Assembly (NCBI RefSeq): GCF_001012825.1
Contig: NZ_LCZJ02000023.1
Span: forward strand, 98,301 to 162,300
Reading direction: 5' to 3'
Length of the DNA stretch: 64,000 bases
From: Paenibacillus etheri
Lineage (GTDB): Bacteria; Bacillota; Bacilli; Paenibacillales; Paenibacillaceae
The notes under the pieces are model-generated. The model was not told the origin of the DNA. It made no database searches and saw only the letters and a list, made by a program, of their open reading frames with translations. A program made the translations under genes and the position numbers. Positions 1 to 8,179 of this stretch are shown here, piece after piece. How positions within the stretch are numbered: position 1 is the stretch's first letter; each line of letters starts with the position of its first letter.

Positions 1-292
1 CATTAATCATGATTCCATCTTTTCGAGGAATAGGAATGGAGACGTTTATACCTTTTTCGTTCAAATCGTTCAATAGTTCTAATTCAAAATCAATGTCCGA
101 TCTACTCCGTCTATCCGCACGATAAACACGAAAGATGTATTTTTCTAATGCTGTTTCTAAGATATATGTATCGTTCATCCCTCTAAGAAAATACTGTAGT
201 TTAACTGGTTCATGAATCTCATAATGATCTTTAATATGTAATAATAATGCGTCTGTTGCCAAGAGTGAGTATGTAATAGAAAAAAAACTCAA
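1..292 (-). CDS. Partial APH-type phosphotransferase (N-terminal part only)
   Basis: About 97 N-terminal codons of a minus-strand gene are visible; the rest lies beyond the left edge. The frame opens at a TTG (292) behind a purine-rich GGGATGGG stretch, with an in-frame stop a few codons upstream, so this start is well constrained. The peptide contains QYFLRGMNDTYIL, then KYIFRVYRADRR, then an acidic helix DFELELLNDL and PIPRKDG. This matches the N-lobe order of aminoglycoside phosphotransferase/homoserine kinase II-like (APH, Pfam PF01636) proteins: nucleotide loop, lysine strand, C-helix glutamate. The catalytic HGD and DFD motifs would be in the missing part, so the substrate cannot be judged. 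Confidence 0.7.
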   Translation of the reverse strand, partial: MSFFSITYSLLATDALLLHIKDHYEIHEPVKLQYFLRGMNDTYILETALEKYIFRVYRADRRSRSDIDFELELLNDLNEKGINVSIPIPRKDGIMIN

Positions 293-440
293 GTGTATCC
301 CATCCCTTTATGTTTATTGATAGTAATATTTACACCATACCATATTTAGGGAATCGAATCATTTTCTTCTTGAATCTGCGAAACCAATGTATGGTTATAT
401 AAGTATAATAATACAAAATCAATTACATGGGGGTGTTCGA

Positions 441-935
441 ATGCGTAAATCACCGTTTATATTGAGTATGATTTTATTATCCCTAACGTTAATTATGGGC
501 TGTAGTTCAGAAGTGGATGATGCCACTAAAGCCGCTGAGAAGTACAAAATTGTTGAATATACCATCAAGGTTTCTGATGATTTATTTTCTGAGGAATCCA
601 TTCTAGCGCGAAATGAAGAAATGAAACCGTACTTTACAGAATATTATACCGAAAAAGCTATGGGGAGCCGAATCACAACTATCCCTTATCAAATCGCAAA
701 TAAACAAAAGCTTTCTTTAAAACCAGATAACCTAAAATTCACCCTTTCCGAACAAAAGAAAGATATTGTTGAGTTAAAATACACTTGTGATCTTGTTTTG
801 TTGGATAAGGATGACAAAGAAAGTAAACGTGTCCCTTTGGAGGGAATACTGACTATGTTTGATGTGGATGGTCAATGGTTAGTGCAAGGAGATCGTTTTG
901 ACTCGGAGGCTTTAATGAAATTGATTTATGACTAA
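441..935 (+). CDS. Small predicted lipoprotein of unknown function
   Basis: Predicted secreted lipoprotein of 164 residues. I start it at the ATG at 441 rather than an upstream ATG at 387, because GGGGGTG lies about 7 bases before it and the protein then begins MRKSPFILSM with a hydrophobic stretch ending in a lipobox, LIMGCSS (Cys about residue 22). The mature part is charged, without membrane segments, and rich in Lys/Glu/Asp. It contains the pattern LEGILTMFDVDGQWLVQGD, typical of small NTF2-like or DUF-type lipoproteins that follow a beta-sheet plan. I do not recognise the family. It stands alone in front of a broken secreted gene in the same orientation. Confidence 0.75.
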   Translation: MRKSPFILSMILLSLTLIMGCSSEVDDATKAAEKYKIVEYTIKVSDDLFSEESILARNEEMKPYFTEYYTEKAMGSRITTIPYQIANKQKLSLKPDNLKFTLSEQKKDIVELKYTCDLVLLDKDDKESKRVPLEGILTMFDVDGQWLVQGDRFDSEALMKLIYD

Positions 936-1032
936 ATACCCTTCATATACCATATTATTACTGGAATATATTGTCTATCAATAGCAATATTAATTTCCAG
1001 TACATTGTAATATGATAAGGAGCTAATGAGTC

Positions 1033-1345
1033 ATGAAGCGAACTGCATGGATCATAGTAACATTACTTTTATTATTAGGGAGTATTCCAATTACTGCGTC
1101 AGCAAAAGCTGAAACTGCAAAATCATGGAAGACACTTTACTCTGAGTATATCAAGAAAACGTTAATAGATGCTACTAGAGACAGGTCTTACGACGATAAC
1201 TTCAATTATTTCACTTTAGTAGATTTGAACTTTGATGGTACTCCTGAACTTATACAGGGATACAGACTTGTTTAATAATGAAGTTAACAAATTCGTTCCA
1301 AATGGAATCGCTAATTTTATAAATCGTTATTCTTCATCTAAATAA
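1033..1345 (+). pseudogene. Broken secreted protein with VCBS-like aspartate motif
   Basis: The frame starts at 1033 with a good signal peptide (MKRTAWIIVTLLLLLGSIPI...ASA) and reaches FTLVDLNFDGTPELI, a calcium-binding-like motif seen in secreted FG-GAP/VCBS-type proteins. It then stops at 1275 after only 80 residues. In the neighbouring frame directly after the break, sequence continues as DTDLFNNEVNKFVPNGIANF and ends at a TAA at 1343-1345. This is what an internal deletion with a frameshift would leave: N-terminus plus C-terminal tail with the central domain lost. A terminator follows. A short intact secreted peptide is possible but less likely. Confidence 0.55.
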
Positions 1346-1375
1346 AGCTTGTTGATTGATCCTCCTTCATTAGAT

Positions 1376-1413
1376 AAAAAAGCAGACTGCTCACCATAGC
1401 AATCTGCTTTTTT
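1376..1413. terminator. Bidirectional terminator
   Basis: Inverted arms AAAAAAGCAGA (1376-1386) and TCTGCTTTTTT (1403-1413) form a stem followed by a T-run on both strands. It sits between the plus-strand broken gene and the converging acetyltransferase. Confidence 0.85.
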
Positions 1414-1415
1414 GA

Positions 1416-1889
1416 TTAAATTAGTTTTTTACTCATCCGATAATTAACTAACTGAACCCCTTTTCGTTCTACACTTTGTTCCGAAATAAGCTGGTATCCC
1501 TGTCGTTCAAAAAATGGCCTAGCTGTAATACTTGCTTCGGTATCCATTTCATGAAGAACAAGCTCCCTCGCTTTCTTTTCAAGCTTGTTCACGAGAGCAG
1601 AGGCTACGCCTTGGCCTTGGAAATCTTTGTGGACAAATAGACGATCCAAATGTCCTTCCAACGTCATATCTGAAAAGCCAACGATGTAACCATTAATTTC
1701 GGCTACATAAGTAATATTTTGACGCAAAGAAGTTCTCCAAGTATTTAGTTTGAGGGCCTTATCCTCTTTAGGTGCCCAAGCGTCAAGCTGTTCCTGTGAA
1801 TAATGTTGTTTGTTTACGGAATGAACCGTCTCATAGAACAATGAGATCAGCTGACTAATATCCGATTCTTGGTAAGCTCTAATATCCAT
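1416..1889 (-). CDS. GNAT acetyltransferase, YafP-like
   Basis: A 157-residue GNAT-fold N-acetyltransferase that would transfer acetyl from acetyl-CoA to an unknown amine. The acetyl-CoA loop is LFVHKDFQGQGVASAL (residues about 84-99). The C-terminal part ITARPFFERQGYQLISEQ followed by ERKG closely resembles the E. coli YafP subfamily, as does the N-terminal pattern HYSQEQLDAWAP. The start at 1889 has AAGGAG 8 bases upstream. The gene lies 24 bases after the HAD phosphatase on the same strand, so the two are probably cotranscribed and end at the terminator at 1376-1413. Confidence 0.88.
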   Translation of the reverse strand: MDIRAYQESDISQLISLFYETVHSVNKQHYSQEQLDAWAPKEDKALKLNTWRTSLRQNITYVAEINGYIVGFSDMTLEGHLDRLFVHKDFQGQGVASALVNKLEKKARELVLHEMDTEASITARPFFERQGYQLISEQSVERKGVQLVNYRMSKKLI

Positions 1890-1913
1890 TTTGAGTTCTC
1901 CTTGCTGGCATTG

Positions 1914-2609
1914 CTACAATCCCACAACATCTACAAGTTCCGAAAGAGAACTAATGATATAGTTAGGTTTGAGATGATTAGGGACCTCTATATTTTGGCG
2001 ATTATAGTAGCAGAAGTCAATTTCAGAATTCACAGCACCATGGTAATCATCCTGTAAAGAATCCCCAACAAACAGAACCTCGTGATTACTTAGCTGTAGA
2101 TCTTTTAGGGCCATTTCAAAAATCTCTTTATTAGGTTTTCTGATTCCTACTTCATCGGAGATCATTATGGATCTGAACATTTCATAGATCTTACCGGCTT
2201 GCAGTCTTTTTCTTTGCGCTTCACTGATCCCGTTGGTGATGATCCCCATATCATATTTATCTTTAAAAGAGGATAAGATCTGTTCTGCTCCTTCTTCAAA
2301 ATAACAAGAGTTGCAAAAATAATCCCAATAAGTGTCTGACAACTTGCTATGAAATAGCTCCTCCAGATTAAGCGTGTCTCTAAACGAATATCTCAATACC
2401 TCTCCTATGGTCTTCACCTCTCCTCCGCTAACAAAGTTCATCCAATGGCGAAAATTGTGACCTGAAAACTCTCCATAAAATAAAGACCAAGCATCAATAT
2501 CTTCTACAAAAAGTTTGTGATCGTTACAGGTTCTTTTCATAGCTTCAATTTCACAAGCACTATAATTAATTAATGTATTATCCAAATCAAATATAATGGC
2601 TTTGTACAT
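1914..2609 (-). CDS. HAD-family nucleotidase/phosphatase, YjjG-like
   Basis: A 231-residue haloacid dehalogenase-fold phosphohydrolase. All four motifs are visible: motif I IFDLDNTL near the N-terminus (nucleophile and acid/base aspartates), motif II IITNGI, motif III lysine in GIRKPNKEIF, and motif IV VGDSLQDDYHGA. A helical cap between motifs I and II and the PNKEIF segment fit the YjjG/YfnB group, which dephosphorylates (non-canonical) pyrimidine nucleoside monophosphates. The exact substrate here is inferred. The start has GGGAGG 5 bases upstream. It is the first gene of a likely two-gene unit with the GNAT enzyme. Confidence 0.88.
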   Translation of the reverse strand: MYKAIIFDLDNTLINYSACEIEAMKRTCNDHKLFVEDIDAWSLFYGEFSGHNFRHWMNFVSGGEVKTIGEVLRYSFRDTLNLEELFHSKLSDTYWDYFCNSCYFEEGAEQILSSFKDKYDMGIITNGISEAQRKRLQAGKIYEMFRSIMISDEVGIRKPNKEIFEMALKDLQLSNHEVLFVGDSLQDDYHGAVNSEIDFCYYNRQNIEVPNHLKPNYIISSLSELVDVVGL

Positions 2610-2684
2610 AATATCCTCCCCGAATAATGTTCTTATCTATCATAACATGAACATTATCGTTTGGATAAAATCAACAACTACTTT

Positions 2685-3734
2685 TCACAGCTCTGAAGCA
2701 CTCATGAACTCGATAAGATCAATTTTCCGGCCTGTTTTAGCACTTTCCAGCGCTCCGAATACCATTGCCATACTATACCGATTATCTCTACAATTCGTCT
2801 CTGCAGAACGCTCTTCCGCTAGTGACAGGAACATTTCCTCCAGACAACCTTGATGGAAGGTTTTATTCATCTCAATAGCCTCTCCATTTATACGCTTCAC
2901 GTCACGAATAAATTTATCGCTCTGATCTCCTGCTACGACCACCTCTGCATATGGCAAGTCATGACCATCCCAAATCGCAGTTCCTTTTTCCCCATTCATC
3001 CGCCAAGCTGCTTCCCATGAGGTAGAGGCGCCTTCTGCACACCAAGAACCCTGATAAGTAAATACAGACCCGTCCGACATCTCAAAGATACACACTGCCG
3101 ACGCATTCCCCTTATACCATGAACCGGGAGGATTAAACTCCTGACAGTAAACGGATATCGGATTGGCTCCACTTATAAATCGTGCCTGATCAAAGGTATG
3201 AATCGCCATATCCAGCAGCAAAGGACTTTCCATGACATCGCGGAACCCTCCGAAATGTGCACCAAGGAAAAAGCTTGCGCTGATATATCCTACTCTCCCA
3301 ATGGTATCAGACTCGATTAAGTTGCGTAAAGAACGGATTCGAGGGTCATAACGGCGATTCTGCATCACAGCATGGGCATTTCCGGTTTTTTCTGAGATCT
3401 CAACAATCTTAGTGCACTCTTCCATAGTCTCGGCCAGTGGTTTCTCACTAAACACATTACATCCGAGTTCTAATGCAGTGCTGGAAATGCTGTAATGGCT
3501 TCCCGGAACTGTAACGTCAAACACAAGATTAGCTCCAGTCGCCTGAATCGCTTCTTTAATGTCAGTAAACGTTAGACAGGAAATCTCATGCTTTGCAGAC
3601 ATCGCTTGTGCTGACTCCAATCGTATATCTACTAGAGCAACAATTTGAGTATCTGAACGTGATAAAGCGTATTCAATCCAGGCGTTAGCCATTCCTCCGC
3701 AACCTGCAACCGCTACACGGTACTGGGCTGTCAT
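2685..3734 (-). CDS. Gfo/Idh/MocA-family oxidoreductase
   Basis: A 349-residue NAD(P)-dependent dehydrogenase of the glucose-fructose oxidoreductase/inositol dehydrogenase/MocA group, acting in the cytoplasm on a sugar or polyol. The Rossmann glycine motif VAVAGCGGMAN is at residues 7-17, the conserved FSEKPLAETM near residue 98 and the IHTFDQARF histidine/aspartate segment near residue 178. The start has GGGGGAG 4 bases upstream. It lies 18 bases downstream of the sugar isomerase/epimerase gene on the same strand. Such pairs commonly interconvert inositol isomers or 3-keto-sugars; the actual substrate is not evident. Confidence 0.9.
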   Translation of the reverse strand: MTAQYRVAVAGCGGMANAWIEYALSRSDTQIVALVDIRLESAQAMSAKHEISCLTFTDIKEAIQATGANLVFDVTVPGSHYSISSTALELGCNVFSEKPLAETMEECTKIVEISEKTGNAHAVMQNRRYDPRIRSLRNLIESDTIGRVGYISASFFLGAHFGGFRDVMESPLLLDMAIHTFDQARFISGANPISVYCQEFNPPGSWYKGNASAVCIFEMSDGSVFTYQGSWCAEGASTSWEAAWRMNGEKGTAIWDGHDLPYAEVVVAGDQSDKFIRDVKRINGEAIEMNKTFHQGCLEEMFLSLAEERSAETNCRDNRYSMAMVFGALESAKTGRKIDLIEFMSASEL

Positions 3735-3752
3735 AATTCTCCCCCTCTAAGG

Positions 3753-4640
3753 TTACAGCGGATTAGGTACAAAGCTACCACCCCTGCATTGTTTTAAATA
3801 ATTTAAAGCATGTACTTGTCCCATCATTTCCAGCTCATCCCGATAAACAGGATCATGCCAGCCTTCAATATCAATCGTACCTTTATAACCTGCCTGACGC
3901 AAAATAGAAATTACATCGGTCCAGTTCGTATCTCCAAAGCCCGGAGTACGGTGCCATACATAAGGATTTGGGCCATGAATACCATATTCTTTTACGATAT
4001 CCCAAGCGATGGTGGCATCCTTACCATGTACATGGAAGATCTTATCTGTCCATTTACGGAGCTGCGGAATCGGATCAATCAATTGGACCATCTGATGACA
4101 TGGCTCCCATTCGAGCCCAATATTATCAGCAGACACAGCATTGAACATCTTCTCCCAAGCTAATGGATTGTGAGCTATATTCCAGTCACCTGATCCCCAG
4201 TCTCCACCCATGGAACAGTTCTCGAAGGCAATTCGCAAACCACGATCCGCCGCTCTTTTGGACAACTCCCCAAACACCTCGGCAAACTTCGGAATGGATT
4301 CATCAATGGATACCTCTGGCAGCCTTCCTGTAAAACCTGATACCATATCCGTTCCGAACAAATGAGCATGATCAATCAGTCGCTCCCAGCTCGCGATTGC
4401 ATCGGAATTATCACCAGTATTCGTCAAAGGATTGCCGAAGATCCCAACAGATGAGATCACGAAGTCATGTTCTGCTGCAAGCTCTTGCACACGCTTTCCA
4501 GTTTCCACGAGATCTGTTTCCCCTGTAGTTTGCCAGAAGGTTAAGCTAAAGGATTCAAATCCATGTCCTACAATTTGCGGAATCACTCTTACAGCATCGC
4601 CGCCACCCACTAATGTTCCAATTCGCATTGTATCCTTCAT
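3753..4640 (-). CDS. Sugar phosphate isomerase/epimerase (xylose-isomerase-like TIM barrel)
   Basis: A 295-residue AP endonuclease 2-type TIM barrel that would isomerise or epimerise a keto sugar using a bound divalent metal. Likely metal ligands are Glu in IAFENCSMGG, Glu/His in LEWEPCHQ, His in IFHVHGKD and Glu in DIEGWHD. The last is the usual C-terminal ligand. It precedes the Gfo/Idh/MocA gene by 18 bases, so the two form an operon. A divergent AraC regulator begins 123 bases upstream and probably controls it. An in-frame ATG four codons downstream with AAGGA before it is an alternative start. Confidence 0.88.
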   Translation of the reverse strand: MKDTMRIGTLVGGGDAVRVIPQIVGHGFESFSLTFWQTTGETDLVETGKRVQELAAEHDFVISSVGIFGNPLTNTGDNSDAIASWERLIDHAHLFGTDMVSGFTGRLPEVSIDESIPKFAEVFGELSKRAADRGLRIAFENCSMGGDWGSGDWNIAHNPLAWEKMFNAVSADNIGLEWEPCHQMVQLIDPIPQLRKWTDKIFHVHGKDATIAWDIVKEYGIHGPNPYVWHRTPGFGDTNWTDVISILRQAGYKGTIDIEGWHDPVYRDELEMMGQVHALNYLKQCRGGSFVPNPL

Positions 4641-4763
4641 CTTGTGACCACTCCAATATTGGTTTATAGTAAGTTCTATAACCCGAGTATATACTGCTTA
4701 TGAGCTTAAAACTCTCATTATCTTGTGTTTATATAGTCGTATCTTGTGGGAGTGGTGTGAAAT

Positions 4764-5648
4764 ATGAGTTATCCTAATGATCTTAAAGAATATCCTCAAT
4801 TAGAAGAAAAAACGTATCCATTCCGATTATTTTTTAATGAATGCAAGAACGCAAAGATCGGTCAGAATATCCTGTATTTACACTGGCACGAGCATTTCGA
4901 AATCATCATTATGCAAGAAGGCAGCGCCATTTTTCACATAGACAGTAAGCCCTATGAACTGCATGCCGGAGAAGTACTGTTTGTTTCCTCTGGAGGATTG
5001 CATGTTGGGTACAGTCTGCGGGATGATCATGTTCGTTTTATCTCCGTCGTATTTCATAGTTCTTTATTTAAGGATTGGAAGCAGGATCCACAGCATGAGC
5101 AGTTTGTAGTCCCTTATTTAGAGAATCGTTATCAGCTACCGGTCAAACCTGCAGAGCTTGTACCTACCTGCTCCACTTATTATTCTCTTCTGGATACCAT
5201 CGTTGATGAAGTGCTGCAGAAAGGGCCTGCTTTTCAACTGGTCATTAAGAATCAGCTGCATTTACTCTTTGTGCTGCTCGCCCGCACCTTTCTACCTGAA
5301 CAAGTATTCAGTAGAACAAATGAGCGTCACTCCTTTAATCGCGAACGTTTTAAGCCACTACTAGAGTACATGGAGAACCATTTCGATGACAAAATGACCG
5401 TAGAAAGCGCCGCAAGATCCGTAAATCTAAATCCATATCATTTCTGCAAAACCTTTAAGAAGCTAACAGGACGAACCTTCATCGATTATGTTAATCTTTG
5501 CCGAGTAAATGAAGCAGAGCGATTGCTGCTCGAGACAGATTTTACAGTGACTGAGATTGCAGGGAGAGTCGGCTGCGACAATCCCAATTATTTTACCAAG
5601 CTGTACAAGCAGTATAAAGGTATTACCCCTTCAAGGGTTCGGAAATAG
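4764..5648 (+). CDS. AraC-family transcriptional regulator with cupin sensor
   Basis: A 294-residue AraC/XylS regulator. The N-terminal cupin is seen as LHWHEHFEIIIMQEG (about residues 39-53) with the GEVLFVSSGGLHVG strand, the usual sugar-sensing pocket. The C-terminal tandem helix-turn-helix runs from about residue 195 (VNLNPYHFCKTFKKLTG) to the end (VGCDNPNYFTKLYKQYKG, then ITPSRVRK). It is transcribed divergently from the isomerase-dehydrogenase pair, so local control of that pair is the simplest role. This is inference from position. The gene ends at a strong hairpin at 5677-5705. Confidence 0.93.
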   Translation: MSYPNDLKEYPQLEEKTYPFRLFFNECKNAKIGQNILYLHWHEHFEIIIMQEGSAIFHIDSKPYELHAGEVLFVSSGGLHVGYSLRDDHVRFISVVFHSSLFKDWKQDPQHEQFVVPYLENRYQLPVKPAELVPTCSTYYSLLDTIVDEVLQKGPAFQLVIKNQLHLLFVLLARTFLPEQVFSRTNERHSFNRERFKPLLEYMENHFDDKMTVESAARSVNLNPYHFCKTFKKLTGRTFIDYVNLCRVNEAERLLLETDFTVTEIAGRVGCDNPNYFTKLYKQYKGITPSRVRK

Positions 5649-5670
5649 GAGATTCGGTCTTTGTTCACAA

Positions 5671-5710
5671 AAAAACAGCACCGTTTGCCTCTCGCAAACG
5701 GTGCTTTCTA
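5671..5710. terminator. Bidirectional terminator
   Basis: AGCACCGTTTGC (5677-5688) pairs with GCAAACGGTGCT (5694-5705) around a 5-base loop. There is an A-run on the left and a T-rich right side, between the converging AraC and dehydrogenase genes. Confidence 0.85.
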
Positions 5711-5805
5711 TAGGATTATTCCGTAGCAGTAAGCTCTAGCCTCCGCACACTTGCAAGCGCGGGAAAAGATTCTTCCACCATACCAGTACTCCATAGCTTG
5801 ATAGA

Positions 5806-6966
5806 TTACATCTCGGATATATCGACCCAGCGGCGCTGCTCAATAGAGCGTTCTACGGCTTCTAATACAGCTTGGCATTTCACTCCATCATGGAAATTAG
5901 GTACAGGCTGACGTCCTTCTTCAATCGCGTTGGAAAGCTCCAACATCTCGTGAATAAACGTATGTTCAAAACCAATCGTATGACCCGGCGGCCACCAAGC
6001 CTCCGCATATTCATGCGCAGGATCCGTGGCTAGCACACGCCGAAAGCCCTGTACATCCTCAGCATCTGAGCTTAAATAAACCTCGAGTTCATTCATTCGC
6101 TCGAAATCAAATTTCACACTACCGAGGCTTCCGTTGATCTCAAAAGAATTGGTAGAGCGATGACCTGCTGCGAATCTTGTAGCTTCAAAACTACCTAAGG
6201 CACCGTTATCAAAACGGGCTAAAAACAATGTGGCATCATCCACTGTAACCTTGCCCTTAGGTGCATCCTTATCACCTTTGGCACTTAATCCGGTCATTTC
6301 AGCAGCAAGTGGACGTTCTTTAATGAAGGTCTCACTCATGCCGATGACTTCCTTCACATCACCTACTAAGAAATGTGCCAGATCAATGAGATGCGCACCC
6401 AAATCACCATGTGAGCCTGAACCCGCAATCTCCTTCTGCAATCTCCACACTAACGGGAACTCCGGATCAATAATCCAGTCTTGCAGGAACCAAGCCCGAA
6501 AATGATAGATCTTCCCAAGCCGCCCGCTCTCTACTAGCTTCTTAGCAAGTCTAACCGCTGGTGAAAAGCGATAATTAAAACCAACCATATGTGTAACCCC
6601 TGCATCTTCAGCGGCTTGCAGCATTTCACGGGAATCCGCCAAGGTCAGCGCAAGAGGTTTTTCACAAAAAATATGTTTACCTGCTTTGGCTGCTGCCAGA
6701 GCAATCTCCTTATGTGCATTACTGGGAGCATTTATATCAATAAGATCAATATCCTCACGAGCGATTAGATCTTTCCAATCCGTAACACAATCCGACCATC
6801 CTAACTGAGTGGCAGCCTCTTCAAGCGCTTCAGCATTACGTCCACAAATCACAGACATCTCAGGTTTAAGCGCTTTCGGGAAAAACATTGGCAAACTGCG
6901 GTAAGCATTACTGTGAGCCTTGCCCATAAATTTATAACCGATCATTCCAATGCGAAGCTGTTTCAT
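5806..6966 (-). CDS. Gfo/Idh/MocA-family oxidoreductase (second)
   Basis: A 386-residue NAD(P)-dependent sugar/polyol dehydrogenase. The N-terminal motif IGMIGYKFMGKAHSNAY is the variant glycine motif common in this group. HIFCEKPLALTLADS lies near residue 95, and the sequence GSGSHGDLGAHLIDLAHFL (about residue 180) carries the catalytic-site histidine and aspartate. It begins one base after the LacI stop codon and its AAGGAGG lies in the end of the LacI gene, so the two are one transcript. The pair is probably a self-contained catabolic unit. The substrate is unknown. It shares fold but little close sequence with the 2685-3734 enzyme. Confidence 0.92.
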   Translation of the reverse strand: MKQLRIGMIGYKFMGKAHSNAYRSLPMFFPKALKPEMSVICGRNAEALEEAATQLGWSDCVTDWKDLIAREDIDLIDINAPSNAHKEIALAAAKAGKHIFCEKPLALTLADSREMLQAAEDAGVTHMVGFNYRFSPAVRLAKKLVESGRLGKIYHFRAWFLQDWIIDPEFPLVWRLQKEIAGSGSHGDLGAHLIDLAHFLVGDVKEVIGMSETFIKERPLAAEMTGLSAKGDKDAPKGKVTVDDATLFLARFDNGALGSFEATRFAAGHRSTNSFEINGSLGSVKFDFERMNELEVYLSSDAEDVQGFRRVLATDPAHEYAEAWWPPGHTIGFEHTFIHEMLELSNAIEEGRQPVPNFHDGVKCQAVLEAVERSIEQRRWVDISEM

Positions 6967-6967
6967 C

Positions 6968-8020
6968 TTATTCCTCCTTAGGATTCATAATTTTTGATGA
7001 AGCTCGTATAACTAGTTCTGTCGGCAGTTTAATATGGATGACTTGGGAGGACGATGATGTTTCAGAGGGGCTACAACCCAGTAATTCTAATACCTTAGTT
7101 ACAGCGATTTCGCCCAGCTCATAAAAGGGAACACGCACACTGCTTAAGGCAGGTGTGGTAAGCTCAGCGGCATCCGAATCATCATAACCCACGATGGCTG
7201 GGATGTGATCCCTTGGGATACCTAGCTCCTGAAGACCTTGCTGCAATCCAATAGCCATTCGATCATTCGCGGCTACAATGGCATCAATCGCATTCAACAG
7301 AGGCAACATCTCCTTGGCAGCAATAACACCGCTTTTACGACTGAAATTCCCTTCGAATAAAAGTGAATCATCTAAAGGAAGGTTCGACTCCTCCAAAGCG
7401 CGTAAATAACCAGTTAAACGATCTCGACTATTCGAATAAGATGCTGGACCGTTTAAAAAGGCAATCCTTGTAAATCCCTGATTCAGTAAGTGCCTGACCG
7501 CTTGCCAGCTTCCTTCAACATGATCAGCATCCACCTCATGAAAAGCTTCCCCTTCAAAATGCTGATTAATCAGGCAATACGGATGACCTTCCTCCTTCAA
7601 ACGGCGAAGTGAGTCTAGCTCACCTGGCTCTTCTTTGGCACCGAGTACAATACAAGCATCAATCTTCCGCATCTTAAACAATTCACTATAGTCCATGGGC
7701 TCTTCAGCATTTCGAAACAGCATTAACAGATCATAACCCTCTTCTCGCGCCTTACTCCCAATTCCACTTAATATTTCTGAAAAATAATAAGTGGAGAACC
7801 ATCGAGTTTTTGGCAAATAAGGCATTACTACACCCAGGTTCCCACTCCTTCTACGAGCAAAGCTCTGCGCGAGTGAACTAGGGGTATATCCCAGCTGGAG
7901 AGCAGCTGCCAACACACGTTCCTTCGTTTCTTCCTTGAGCGGACCTACGTTGTTTAACACGCGAGAGACTGTGGCTTCTGAGACTCCGGCAAGCTCGGCA
8001 ACCTCTTTACGGCTGGCGAT
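6968..8020 (-). CDS. LacI-family repressor, probable non-AUG (ATC) start
   Basis: A sugar-responsive repressor: helix-turn-helix SRKEVAELAGVSEATVSRVL at the N-terminus, then the hinge AALQLGYTPSSLAQSF and a periplasmic-binding-protein-like effector domain (LGVVMPYLPKT...). LacI proteins nearly always begin a few residues before this helix. The frame is open up to a TTG at 8095, but no ribosome site precedes that codon or the ATG at 8068. A perfect AGGAGGG (8027-8033) lies 6 bases before an ATC codon at 8018-8020, which would give a normal-length N-terminus (ASRKEVAE). I place the start there, with the TTG at 8095 as alternative. It is cotranscribed with the downstream dehydrogenase. Confidence 0.75.
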   Translation of the reverse strand: MASRKEVAELAGVSEATVSRVLNNVGPLKEETKERVLAAALQLGYTPSSLAQSFARRRSGNLGVVMPYLPKTRWFSTYYFSEILSGIGSKAREEGYDLLMLFRNAEEPMDYSELFKMRKIDACIVLGAKEEPGELDSLRRLKEEGHPYCLINQHFEGEAFHEVDADHVEGSWQAVRHLLNQGFTRIAFLNGPASYSNSRDRLTGYLRALEESNLPLDDSLLFEGNFSRKSGVIAAKEMLPLLNAIDAIVAANDRMAIGLQQGLQELGIPRDHIPAIVGYDDSDAAELTTPALSSVRVPFYELGEIAVTKVLELLGCSPSETSSSSQVIHIKLPTELVIRASSKIMNPKEE

Positions 8021-8122
8021 AGAAATCCCTCCTACGAAAGCGCATTCATTAGATGTACGCGCGTACATTTTCTCATGAACCAAGTTCTTCGTCAATCGTT
8101 ATTTTGGATATTTATAAATAAT

Positions 8123-8150
8123 AAATCCCCTGAAATGAATCAGGGGATTT
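8123..8150 (-). terminator. Terminator after LysR gene
   Basis: AAATCCCCTGA (8123-8133) pairs perfectly with TCAGGGGATTT (8140-8150). It is downstream of the minus-strand LysR gene and upstream of LacI. Confidence 0.75.
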
Positions 8151-8179
8151 GCTCATTCGAAACCGTGTATTCTTAAGGT

